From the NCBI GenBank assembly GCA_934680015.1, contig CAKUSP010000006.1:62001-126000 (forward strand): a DNA stretch of 64,000 bases. The letters run 5' to 3'. The translations under genes and the position numbers were made by a program. Shown here in pieces: positions 17,795 through 26,541 of the stretch; within the stretch, counting starts at the first letter, position 1; every line of letters begins with the position of its first letter. Under the pieces are notes generated by a model. It had not been told where the DNA came from. It ran no database searches and saw only the letters and a program-made list of their open reading frames with translations. Origin of the DNA: an uncultured Bacteroidales bacterium. GTDB taxonomy: Bacteria; Bacteroidota; Bacteroidia; Bacteroidales; UBA932.

Positions 17795-18953
17795 TCCGAA
17801 TCTGTTCCTCTTCGTCACCGCCAAGGCATCCTCCGGCAAAGGCCGCCTAGCCCTCTGCCGCTACATTGTCGAACCTATCCACGACCGCCTCCGCAAAATC
17901 AATGAGGCGGAGACCATCGAGTACAAGCGCAAGATTGCCGAGTACAATGCCGCCGGCAAGAAGAAAGTCGATATGGAAAAACCCGAGGAACCGCCTATGC
18001 GTATGCTCTTCATCCCGGCCAACTCCTCCGCCACGGCTGTCTATCAGGTTCTCGGCGACAACGGAGGCACAGGACTGATGTTCGAGACCGAGGGCGACAC
18101 CCTTGCCAACACATTCGGCTCCGACTACGGCAACTACTCCGACGGATTCCGCAAGGCTTTCCATCACGAGACCATCTCCTACATCCGCCGCAAGGACCGT
18201 GAATATGTGAACATCAAGAACCCGCGCCTTTCCACGCTCCTCACCGGAACGCCCAAGCAGGTTCTGAATCTCATCACCGACGCCGAGAACGGCCTGTTCA
18301 GCCGCTTCATCTTCTACTCCCTCGACCTTCGCCTCGTATGGAACGACGTGTTCAGCACCCACGCCGACACCACTCTTGACGAACATTTCCAGAGACTCGG
18401 ACAGGAGTTCCACGACTTCCACACCATACTCGAAAAGTCCAGTGGCATACGCTTCTCACTCACACCATCCCAGGCCGCAGACTTCAACGAAAGGTTCTCC
18501 GTCTGGCAAACTGAATACAGCGACTGCTGCGGAGACGAGTTCGTCGCCTCCGTCCGCCGCCTCGGCCTGATAACATTCCGCCTCGCGATGATCCTCTCAG
18601 CTCTTCGAATAATGGAGGACGGCCTCATCAAGGACAGACTGACCTGCCTTGACACCGACTATCAAAGCGCGATGATGATGGCCTCCGTGATTCTCCGCCA
18701 CAACGCCCACATCTTCCACACCCTTCCGAAAGCCGACGCGGCCCAGTCTGCATCCTCGGCCACCACCACGAGAACCACCCTCCAGCAACGCCAGTTCCTC
18801 GAAGCCCTCCCGCCAGAGTTCGACCGCCAGACCTACACCGAAACCGCCACCACCCTCGGCATCAACCCCCGCACCGCCGACCGCATCATCCGCCGCTGGT
18901 GCGACACCGGCCAGTTGGAGAACGTCTCGCACGGAAAGTATCGGAAGAAATAA
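17795..18953 (+). pseudogene. DUF3987 (VirE-type mobile-element ATPase), N-terminally truncated
   Basis: The frame is open from the IS junction. It shows a P-loop-like AKASSGKGRLA immediately after the break, then the typical DUF3987 body (ANSSATAVYQVLGDNG, LLTGTPKQ, LFSRFIFY) and a C-terminal winged-helix-like end. Such proteins are common in conjugative and mobilisable elements of Bacteroides, usually with an N-terminal VirE_N region that is missing here. An internal ATG at 17973 could give 326 residues, but without the P-loop. The segment is clearly richer in GC than its surroundings, which indicates foreign origin. It marks the left end of the cargo and is probably non-functional. Confidence 0.82.
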
Positions 18954-18986
18954 CACTTAAATAAATGTTTAATCCATAGAATTTTG

Positions 18987-18994
18987 TAAGTTTG
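18987..18994 (+). promoter_or_regulatory. Putative -7 box for the first methyltransferase
   Basis: TAAGTTTG matches TANNTTTG. No clear TTTG lies about 19 bases upstream, so the call is weak. If used, transcription would begin near 19001, which favours the methyltransferase start at 19019 over the ATG at 19004. Confidence 0.4.
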
Positions 18995-19018
18995 TAAAAT
19001 GTTATGACATATTTTAAT

Positions 19019-20086
19019 ATGAAGCCGATGAATTTTAAAGCGATAGATTTTTTCTGCGGAGGAGGAGGAATGACTTGTGGACTCCGCCAAGCTGGTATAG
19101 ATGTTATAGCCGGTGTCGATTTTGACCAGACTGTGGGCTCTACATATGAGTTCAATAATCCTGGAAGTACATTTATTCATTCCGATATAAACATACTTCA
19201 AGAAGACTATTTTGAGAAAAAATTTAATGTCAAAAAGAATGATGATAGCCTTATCTTAGTTGGATGCAGCCCCTGCCAATTTTATAGCATCATCAATACT
19301 AATAGAACTAAATCTCTGAAGACAAAGGATCTTTTAATGAGTTTTGCGAAATTCATTGAGTACTATAAACCTGGTTTTGTGCTTGTAGAAAATGTCCCTG
19401 GAATTATCACAAATAAGGATTCTATTTTACCTGAATTTATCAATAAACTTATTAGCCTTGGATATGGCCATACAGAAAATGACATAAAACGAGCAGTTGT
19501 TGATATGAGTCATTACGGTGTGCCGCAGAGTAGAAGAAGATTTTCCTTGATAGCGACAAGAATTAAAGATGTAGATTTACATCTACCTGTTGCCGATAAA
19601 AAAGTCTCCGTGCTAAGCGATTGTATCGGACCAGCAAATGGATTTCCCAAGATAGAGGCCGGCCATAGAGACTCTTCGGACTTTAATCATTCTTGTGCTG
19701 GATTAAGCGATATTGGACTGAGAAGGATGAAGAAGACTCGTCATAATGGTGGTAGCAGAATTGACTGGGCTGGCGATGAGGAATTGCAGCTACCATGCTA
19801 TGTGGGAAAAGATGATAATTTCAAAGACAATTATGGACGAATGTCCTGGGATAAGCCATCGCCTACTATTACTACAAAGTTTTTAAGTATTTCTAATGGT
19901 CGCTTTGGCCATCCAGAAGAAGATAGAGCCATATCTATTAGGGAGGGCGCTACTATTCAGACGTTTCCAAAATCTTATGTGTTTAAAACAGATAGTATGG
20001 GAAATGCCGCAAAAATTATTGGAAATGCTGTACCTTGTGAATACGCTCGGAGATTAGGTGAGACAATAAAAGAAATTTGTCAATAG
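19019..20086 (+). CDS. DNA (cytosine-5) methyltransferase
   Basis: The enzyme transfers methyl from S-adenosylmethionine to C5 of cytosine in a specific DNA site. Ordered C5 motifs are visible: motif I AIDFFCGGGGMTCG, motif IV GCSPCQFYS with the catalytic Cys near residue 86, motif VI ENVPG, motif VIII QSRRR, and motif X near the end (GNAVPCEYARR). I begin at 19019 because a -7-like box ends only 10 bases before the other ATG at 19004. The product has 355 residues, normal for a single-domain enzyme. The GHKL-HEPN gene follows after 4 bases, so they form a two-gene unit. Codon use is more AT-rich than in the DUF3987 remnant just upstream, implying a separate origin. Confidence 0.92.
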   Translation: MKPMNFKAIDFFCGGGGMTCGLRQAGIDVIAGVDFDQTVGSTYEFNNPGSTFIHSDINILQEDYFEKKFNVKKNDDSLILVGCSPCQFYSIINTNRTKSLKTKDLLMSFAKFIEYYKPGFVLVENVPGIITNKDSILPEFINKLISLGYGHTENDIKRAVVDMSHYGVPQSRRRFSLIATRIKDVDLHLPVADKKVSVLSDCIGPANGFPKIEAGHRDSSDFNHSCAGLSDIGLRRMKKTRHNGGSRIDWAGDEELQLPCYVGKDDNFKDNYGRMSWDKPSPTITTKFLSISNGRFGHPEEDRAISIREGATIQTFPKSYVFKTDSMGNAAKIIGNAVPCEYARRLGETIKEICQ

Positions 20087-20090
20087 GATT

Positions 20091-21731
20091 ATGATTGTCG
20101 CGAAAAAACTTACGATGAGTTTTGATCCCCATACAATTGAGCATTTGGGGATTCAGATGTATTCAGTATTGCCAAACGCCATTGCTGAATTAATTGCTAA
20201 TGCTTATGATGCAGAAGCATCTTCTGTTCATATACAACTTATTGAAAATAATACAGAAAAAAGTATTTCTGTAATCGATGATGGGATTGGAATGTCATTC
20301 GATGAGATCAATAATTGCTTCCTTCGTATTGGAAGAAAGAGAAGAGATGACGATAACGGGATGAGTCCAAACAAAAAACGAAAAGTCACCGGTAGAAAAG
20401 GACTTGGCAAGTTAGCATTTTTTGGTATAGGTGATATTATTAAAATTGTCACAAGACGTAATGGCAAAGAAGTGTCTTTCACATTAAGTTGGCCCGAGAT
20501 AATGTCTTGTACAATACAAAATTATGAACCGTCTTTTGAAGAGAAATCATGTTCTTTAGAGGAGCATGGAACAACTATCGTCCTTAGCAATCTAAAACGA
20601 AAATCAGGATTCGACCTTGACTCGTTAGCTATAAGTCTTTCTAAATTATTCAATTTATTTGATGAATCTTTTAAAGTATATATTTCATTTAATGACGGAA
20701 ATGAAATCCTGATTGATAACAAATTAAGATACGAAAATTTGGACAAACAGGTTGAATGGTTTTTCCCGGAAAATGAAGACGTGACAAATGCTTATTTGGA
20801 CAGTAAAAAGGTCAAAGGCAGAATTATTGCAACTCAAAAACCATTAAAACCTGGCTTGAGAGGTATTACATTATTCGCTCATGGACGCTTGGTTAATGCT
20901 CCTGAATTCTTTGGCGTTGGAGAGTCGAGCCATGGATATTCGTATTTTACAGGTTGGCTTGATGTGGATTACGTAGATGAACAAGAAGATGATGTTATCT
21001 CAACAGATCGTCAGTCTTTGAATTGGGATCTTGCCGTTACCTCCGAATTAAGAGAAAATCTACAAAGTTTACTTCGTGCAATAGAAAAAGATTGGAGAGA
21101 AAAAAGAAAACTTGAAAATCAGAAAAAAGTATCTGAAAAGACGAATATTAATGTTCGTGATTGGTATAAGAAACTACCTCCTGAAGTAAAAACGGATGTA
21201 GAAAAGATTGTCTCCTCTGTTGTAGAGGAGTCTGAACTTCCAGAAGAAAAACAGAGTGAAGTTGTTGATATGTTGCATTCTCTTATTCCAGAATATGCGA
21301 AATATCATTGGCGTCACATTCATGAATCTGTCAGAAATGCTTCATATGCTGATTATCAGAATGCCGATTATTATAGAGCAGTTGAAGAATCTTTGAAGAG
21401 ATATCAAACAACTGTCCAATCTAAATCAGGCAGTAATGAAGATGGAGTAAAATTAATGAATACTGTATTTGGGAAAGACCATACATTGTTGGTCTCATCT
21501 AAGTACAAGAAAAAAGACGGGTCTGATTTCAATGACTCTACAAAAGAAAATATAGAAGAGGGACAAAAATTTTTATCTTCAGGCATGATGAGTGGAGTTA
21601 GGAATCCTCTTGCGCATGAGGAAAAAGTTGAACTTCGTGATAGTGGCTTATTTTCAGAGGATGATTGTCTTGACATGCTTAGTTTGCTTTCTCACTTATT
21701 TAGGAGGTTAGATAATGCAGTTAAAAAGTGA
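20091..21731 (+). CDS. GHKL (Hsp90/MORC-like) ATPase with C-terminal Ymh-type HEPN domain
   Basis: The 546-residue protein begins with a GHKL ATPase: N-box IAELIANAYDAEA, G1 box DDGIGMS and G2 box RKGLGKLAFFG within the first 110 residues, then the second-domain fold to about 330. A charged linker follows. The last 130 residues resemble the Ymh (TIGR02391) domain with RNPLAH at about 504-509, an RX4H motif like that of HEPN ribonucleases. Prokaryotic MORC/MutL-like ATPases are known companions of restriction-modification genes, and HEPN domains are common toxic RNases of defence systems. The 4-base gap to the methyltransferase suggests one functional unit. The division of labour is inference. 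Confidence 0.8.
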   Translation: MIVAKKLTMSFDPHTIEHLGIQMYSVLPNAIAELIANAYDAEASSVHIQLIENNTEKSISVIDDGIGMSFDEINNCFLRIGRKRRDDDNGMSPNKKRKVTGRKGLGKLAFFGIGDIIKIVTRRNGKEVSFTLSWPEIMSCTIQNYEPSFEEKSCSLEEHGTTIVLSNLKRKSGFDLDSLAISLSKLFNLFDESFKVYISFNDGNEILIDNKLRYENLDKQVEWFFPENEDVTNAYLDSKKVKGRIIATQKPLKPGLRGITLFAHGRLVNAPEFFGVGESSHGYSYFTGWLDVDYVDEQEDDVISTDRQSLNWDLAVTSELRENLQSLLRAIEKDWREKRKLENQKKVSEKTNINVRDWYKKLPPEVKTDVEKIVSSVVEESELPEEKQSEVVDMLHSLIPEYAKYHWRHIHESVRNASYADYQNADYYRAVEESLKRYQTTVQSKSGSNEDGVKLMNTVFGKDHTLLVSSKYKKKDGSDFNDSTKENIEEGQKFLSSGMMSGVRNPLAHEEKVELRDSGLFSEDDCLDMLSLLSHLFRRLDNAVKK

Positions 21732-21833
21732 GATAGTATATTCGAGGGCATTACACCCATCGACGATGACATTTTATGCAAAGATGATATTATGTTGCAA
21801 TGATTCTCATTAGGGGCAATCTTGTTTGATAAA

Positions 21834-21865
21834 TTGTCAAAAATAAACAATTTTGACTACCTTTG
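21834..21865 (+). promoter_or_regulatory. Promoter and likely operator of the XRE/methyltransferase/HNH operon
   Basis: TACCTTTG at 21858-21865 fits the -7 consensus, with TTG at 21834-21836 and a 21-base spacer. Between them is a 7-bp inverted repeat, GTCAAAA at 21836-21842 and TTTTGAC at 21851-21857. The repeat sits exactly where a bound regulator would block RNA polymerase, so it is a good candidate site for the XRE protein encoded 25 bases downstream. Confidence 0.6.
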
Positions 21866-21889
21866 CTATGATAAAAGGAACAGAACATT

Positions 21890-22177
21890 ATGCGATTGTT
21901 TCCAGAGAAAATACACCAGATACGAGAAGAAAGAAACCTCTACCAGAAAGATCTGGCCGAGGCCTTGTCCATTGATACGCCAGCATATTGTCGTATTGAG
22001 AAAGGTGAGCGAAGAGCCAAACGCGAGCAAGTCATCACATTAGCAAGCTATCTAAACGAAGATAAAGAAGAACTTCTTACTTTATGGCTGGCCGATCAAG
22101 TGTCTGTCGTCCTTGCGACAGACCGAAAGATTGCGAAACGAGTCCTTACTCTGGCAAAACAATCTATAAACGGATAA
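21890..22177 (+). CDS. XRE-family helix-turn-helix regulator (controller protein of the RM operon)
   Basis: This small DNA-binding protein has 95 residues. Residues about 5-60 form a Cro/CI-type helix-turn-helix (IHQIREERNLYQKDLAEAL, then YCRIEKGERRAKREQV), and a helical tail follows. It is the first gene of an operon and ends 2 bases before the bifunctional methyltransferase. Regulators in this position of restriction-modification operons delay nuclease expression until DNA is methylated. The inverted repeat over its own promoter (21836-21857) supports autoregulation. The family call is secure; the control role is inferred from position. Confidence 0.9.
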   Translation: MRLFPEKIHQIREERNLYQKDLAEALSIDTPAYCRIEKGERRAKREQVITLASYLNEDKEELLTLWLADQVSVVLATDRKIAKRVLTLAKQSING

Positions 22178-22179
22178 TT

Positions 22180-24738
22180 ATGGCAAAGCTGAAATATAAT
22201 ATACCAGAACCACTTCCAACATTGTTGGAGGAGAAAAAGTCATTGTATGGACTAAGAACATATATCAGCCTGTTCAGCAGTGCCGGTGTTGGATGCTATG
22301 GCTTTAAACAAGAGAATTATCACTGCATCGCTACCGTGGAACTGCTGGAAAAGCGGCTTCGTATTCAGCAATATAATCAGAAGTGCGTCTACAATAGCGG
22401 GTATATTTGTGGCGATATGACCGCACAGGAGACCAAAGACAAGGTCTTTGAACAACTAGATATGTGGAAGCGCAACTATAATATTCAGGAGCCAGATGTT
22501 ATTATCGCGACACCTCCTTGCCAAGGGATGTCTGTTGCCAACCACAAAAAAGGTGATGAGCTAAAGCGCAATTCTCTCGTAGTCGAATCCATCGTGATGA
22601 TTCGTAAAATCAAGCCTAAGTTCTTCATTTTCGAGAATGTTCGTGCTTTTCTCAACTCTGTCTGCACTGATATTGACGGCAAAGATAAGGCTATACATCA
22701 GGCCATAGAAACAGATCTTTCTGGAGAGTACAATATTCTATATCGTGTCATTAACTTCAAAGACTACGGTAACCCATCCAGCAGAACAAGGACTCTGGTA
22801 CTTGGCGTCCGTAAGGACATAAAAGATATTACTCCGTTAGATATTTTCCCTGATAAACAGCCAGAAAGAACTTTACGTCAGGTGATAGGACATCTTCCAT
22901 CATTAAAAGTAATGGGAGAAAGCGCACCGAATGACATATACCATAATTTCAGAAGTTATTCCCCGCAAATGGAGAGCTGGATCGCTGACATTAAAGAGGG
23001 ACAATCCGCTTTCGACAACACAGATCCGACGAAGATTCCCCACCATATCAAAGACGGCAAGGTCGTATATAATGCCCAAAAAAACGGGGACAAATATACT
23101 CGTCAATGTTGGGATAAAGTGGCACCGTGCATTCACACACGTAATGACATTATGGCGAGCCAGAATACTGTTCATCCAACTGACAACAGAGTGTTCAGCA
23201 TCAGAGAAGTAATGATGATGATGTCTGTCCCTGATTCATTCCAATGGTCAGACATCCCTTTTGATGAACTCAACAAACTTGATTCTAAAGGCAGAAAAGC
23301 TTTTCTTAAGAAAGAAGAGATGAATATTCGTCAGAATCTTGGGGAAGCCGTGCCTACTGTAATCTTTAGACAAATTGCGAAAAAGATCCGTCAGGCTATG
23401 GCTAAGAATGAATATACGGATATGGAGATAGAACAAATCATAAAATGTAATGGTTTGACAGACTCACAAAACTTGGTGTCATTCATCTCCTCAAAAAAAT
23501 ATCTTGGATTTTCGTTCTTGTCAAAAGTGGCGGAATTAGCAAATTCCCATCGAGAAGATAATGCAGCTTATTATACGAGACAAGATATCTGCTATGCAAT
23601 TATAAAGAATTTACCGGATTTTGATGGTTCTACAGAATTAAACATTCTTGAACCATCCATCGGAGTCGGTAATTTTTTGCCTGTGCTGATTCAAAAGTAT
23701 CGGTCAATAGATATTGTCAATATTGATGTCGTTGATATTGACTCTTCAAGCATTGATATTCTCAAGGCATTGGTATCAACAATGGATGTACCAGAGAATA
23801 TCCGTATAAACTATATCGTGGATGACTTTCTTCTTCATAATTTCGAGAAGCATTACGACGTGGTCATAGGAAACCCACCATATAAGAAAATTACTAAAGA
23901 GAGAGCTTTGCTATCAAAATATAAGTCAAATCTGTTCAATCAGGACACAAACAACATCTTCTCTTTCTTTATAGAAAAATCATTAAAGTTAGGGAATGTC
24001 GTGTCCTTAATTGTCCCTAAAAGCCTTATTAATGCCCCTGAATTTAACAAAACCAGAGAACTACTGAACAACTATGAAATCAGCAATATAATCGATTTCG
24101 GCGAAAAAGGATTTAAGGGTGTAAAAATTGAGACTGTTAGCTTTATTGTGGATACGAGAAATAAACCTGGAAAAACCATGGTCGAGTCGTACATCACAAA
24201 TGACACTGAGGTATATGAACAATCATACATAACAGATCCTGCATACCCTTATTGGCTCATTTACCGTAATAACAGTTTTGATTCCGTGGCAGATAAAATG
24301 ACATTCGATATCTTTAAGGTATATCGGGATAGGCTGATTACAAAGGCAATCACGAAACCAAATGGTAAATTCAGAGTTTTGAAATCTCGGAACATCGGCA
24401 ATAATGAAATAGTTAACATTGATGGCTATGATTCATATATTGACGACATCAACTCTTTGGATGTTTCGAAATTTTTGAATCAGGAAAATTGTGTGCTAGT
24501 CCCGAATCTTACATATAATCCACGGGCTTGTATGTTGCCGACAGGATGTATCGCAGATGGTTCAGTTGCCATCTTGACATTAAAAAACACAAACACGAAA
24601 GTCTCAACAGAAGACTTGGCATTCTATGCCACAGAGCAATTCAATGAGTTCTATGCGATTGCACGCAATAGAGGAACAAGATCATTAAATATTGACAATA
24701 ATTCCGTTTTCTTCTTTGGAAAACTAAAACACGCATAA
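22180..24738 (+). CDS. Bifunctional DNA methyltransferase: cytosine-5 domain fused to adenine-N6 domain
   Basis: This protein has 852 residues starting at 22180, 2 bases after the regulator; the open frame extends upstream but overlaps that gene. Residues about 20-410 are a C5 methyltransferase (SLFSSAGVGCYGF, ATPPCQGMS with Cys114, FENVRAF, SSRTRTLVLG). Residues about 470-850 are an amino-methyltransferase: AYYTRQDI, the AdoMet motif LEPSIGVGNFLPV, and catalytic NPPY at 565-568, followed by a probable target-recognition region. Alw26I, Eco31I and Esp3I type IIS systems methylate C5 on one strand and A-N6 on the other of an asymmetric site, which suits this architecture. The HNH gene 2 bases downstream is the likely cognate nuclease. 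Confidence 0.9.
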   Translation: MAKLKYNIPEPLPTLLEEKKSLYGLRTYISLFSSAGVGCYGFKQENYHCIATVELLEKRLRIQQYNQKCVYNSGYICGDMTAQETKDKVFEQLDMWKRNYNIQEPDVIIATPPCQGMSVANHKKGDELKRNSLVVESIVMIRKIKPKFFIFENVRAFLNSVCTDIDGKDKAIHQAIETDLSGEYNILYRVINFKDYGNPSSRTRTLVLGVRKDIKDITPLDIFPDKQPERTLRQVIGHLPSLKVMGESAPNDIYHNFRSYSPQMESWIADIKEGQSAFDNTDPTKIPHHIKDGKVVYNAQKNGDKYTRQCWDKVAPCIHTRNDIMASQNTVHPTDNRVFSIREVMMMMSVPDSFQWSDIPFDELNKLDSKGRKAFLKKEEMNIRQNLGEAVPTVIFRQIAKKIRQAMAKNEYTDMEIEQIIKCNGLTDSQNLVSFISSKKYLGFSFLSKVAELANSHREDNAAYYTRQDICYAIIKNLPDFDGSTELNILEPSIGVGNFLPVLIQKYRSIDIVNIDVVDIDSSSIDILKALVSTMDVPENIRINYIVDDFLLHNFEKHYDVVIGNPPYKKITKERALLSKYKSNLFNQDTNNIFSFFIEKSLKLGNVVSLIVPKSLINAPEFNKTRELLNNYEISNIIDFGEKGFKGVKIETVSFIVDTRNKPGKTMVESYITNDTEVYEQSYITDPAYPYWLIYRNNSFDSVADKMTFDIFKVYRDRLITKAITKPNGKFRVLKSRNIGNNEIVNIDGYDSYIDDINSLDVSKFLNQENCVLVPNLTYNPRACMLPTGCIADGSVAILTLKNTNTKVSTEDLAFYATEQFNEFYAIARNRGTRSLNIDNNSVFFFGKLKHA

Positions 24739-24740
24739 TT

Positions 24741-25931
24741 ATGGATATGAAAACCGATATAATCAATTATCTGAATCAGTTTGATTTGGATGTCCGCAAA
24801 ACCAAGGATGCCAGATTCTCTGATCAGAAGTGCACTCCGGATGTCATCTGCTTCATAGCTGACTGCATACGGAATTCTTTCTCTGAAGGCGATTTGTTCG
24901 ACACAAACTCAATTTGGGAGTCTCAGTATTTCATAAAGAACACAAGAGCGATATTCAATAAACCATGGCCTAATGATGATAGGGCGAGGCACGAATACGA
25001 CAAGTTCATTGCTCAACCATTGAGACTTTTGGCTTCTGCTCATATTCTTGAGCTGGAAAGGGAACACGGAAAGAATATATACAGAATCAGGAACGAATAC
25101 TTGCTGGACTATATATCGCAACGAGAAAGAAATACATTTACATTTTTATCATGCTACTTTGAGAAAGTTCTTTCGGATAGTGGAATATGGAAGTATTTCC
25201 TTGAATATAAAGACAATCCGACTAAAGAATCATATATGACCTTAAGGGATAGATTCATTCGATTCATGATCGGAAATACGGCAATTAATACGGACGTTGA
25301 AGTTCGCCGTATCTTCCCTAAAATACTTAATGTCTTCGCTGTTGAGAATCAAATACCCGGTTCTGAAAGAGGAACAATATCAAAGTATGTCTATACTTTT
25401 TCGGATTTGATGTATAACAGAAAGAACTGGAGAGACCTCAATAAGGATAAGAGCATAACACGTCAGGAAGCTGTTGAAAATAGCGAAGATGTTAAACAGC
25501 AGGAGGCATATAACGCATACTATGTTCAGAAAGCGATTGCTCTTATCCGTAAGATTCAGAAAGAAAGTGAAGTTCACGACCAGTGGGGCCAAGGAGAGGC
25601 GACACAGGTTCATCACATATTTCCGAAATCCCAGTACCCACAGATTGCACATTATTTGGAGAACCTGATTTTACTTACAGCGACACAGCATTATATCAAA
25701 GCCCATCCGAACAACAAAACGCAGGAAGTGAACAAGGACTATCAACTCACCTGTCTTCTTGCAAAAGCCGACACGATAGACAATTCTCTTAAAAAATTCG
25801 GAGAGCGTTATTATCGTAAGGAGTCATTCCTGTACGTAATCAAGGTTGGCTTAAATCAAGAGCAAGAATGGTCAATGACAATGTCTTTCTCTGACATTAA
25901 ACATCAATTGATTTTGGCGTATAATATGTAA
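24741..25931 (+). CDS. HNH endonuclease, probable restriction enzyme partner of the fused methyltransferase
   Basis: The 396-residue protein has no recognisable N-terminal family to me (about 1-270, presumably DNA recognition). A C-terminal HNH/beta-beta-alpha-metal domain has VHHIFPKS with His291-His292, Asn308 in YLENLILL, and His317 in TATQHY. It follows the bifunctional methyltransferase by 2 bases, the typical place for a restriction endonuclease. Eco31I, a type IIS enzyme whose methyltransferase also makes mixed m5C/m6A, is reported to use a single HNH site. That makes a similar mechanism plausible here, though overall homology cannot be judged by eye. Cleavage site and recognition sequence are unknown. 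Confidence 0.82.
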   Translation: MDMKTDIINYLNQFDLDVRKTKDARFSDQKCTPDVICFIADCIRNSFSEGDLFDTNSIWESQYFIKNTRAIFNKPWPNDDRARHEYDKFIAQPLRLLASAHILELEREHGKNIYRIRNEYLLDYISQRERNTFTFLSCYFEKVLSDSGIWKYFLEYKDNPTKESYMTLRDRFIRFMIGNTAINTDVEVRRIFPKILNVFAVENQIPGSERGTISKYVYTFSDLMYNRKNWRDLNKDKSITRQEAVENSEDVKQQEAYNAYYVQKAIALIRKIQKESEVHDQWGQGEATQVHHIFPKSQYPQIAHYLENLILLTATQHYIKAHPNNKTQEVNKDYQLTCLLAKADTIDNSLKKFGERYYRKESFLYVIKVGLNQEQEWSMTMSFSDIKHQLILAYNM

Positions 25932-26037
25932 TGTAAGGCAAGCTGCGATGATATAGGAGGAACTCTTTAAACCAGGAACAGTCTCCTGTCATACAATCAA
26001 TAGGTGATAATGATAGACTATATATGTAAGAAAGGCT

Positions 26038-26541
26038 ATGCAGAAACTGATACTGACAGCATTCATTTGCTCATTATTGTTCATCGCAACATCTTGTTCG
26101 ACAGCAATGAAGGTTGGCTATGCCCATAAGCCTTTAGCCGCAGAGGGATGTGAAGTAAGCTATTCAATCTCTCAGCAATCCGAAGACTTGTTCATCATTG
26201 TGTCAATATCATCTGACAGACTCGTATTCACAGACGCTCCTACAATGAAAATGAAGAATTTTCAAGGTGATGTAATTGAATTTAACGGTAAGCCTCTCTC
26301 CACACAAAGCGAAAATGCCGGAGTCCTTGTAAACAATATCGTTTTGCCTATTACGGAGTTGAAAGCTATGGCTCAATTCAAGATAGAAAAAGAACAGATC
26401 CCGTTCTTTGAATCCGGCATCCAAAAAGTACGCATTACCACCGTACCTCTTGAACACGAGAAAACATTCGCCAATGATGTCATAGGGCATTGGCTCTATC
26501 GGAAATTAAGCGAGGCTCTAAAGAACAATGATGACTTCTGA
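26038..26541 (+). CDS. Hypothetical lipoprotein in the island
   Basis: The 167-residue protein has a lipoprotein signal peptide ending in the lipobox ATSC (Cys20). The rest is soluble and probably beta-rich, with no motif I recognise. It stands alone, about 106 bases after the HNH gene and before the GC-rich right end of the cargo. Its base composition is like that of the RM genes. It could be an unrelated passenger or have an envelope role in the element, such as exclusion; nothing in the sequence decides this. Confidence 0.7.
   Translation: MQKLILTAFICSLLFIATSCSTAMKVGYAHKPLAAEGCEVSYSISQQSEDLFIIVSISSDRLVFTDAPTMKMKNFQGDVIEFNGKPLSTQSENAGVLVNNIVLPITELKAMAQFKIEKEQIPFFESGIQKVRITTVPLEHEKTFANDVIGHWLYRKLSEALKNNDDF

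Noticed and set aside
17973..18953. DUF3987 protein as an intact 326-residue gene starting at the internal ATG
   Set aside because: Family-like sequence with the P-loop continues in frame upstream of that ATG to the IS junction, so the gene is truncated rather than short.
17847..18953. Long antisense open frames in the GC-rich DUF3987 segment
   Set aside because: They mirror the real frame, have low-complexity Gly/Val-rich composition, and match no family; GC-rich DNA gives such shadows.
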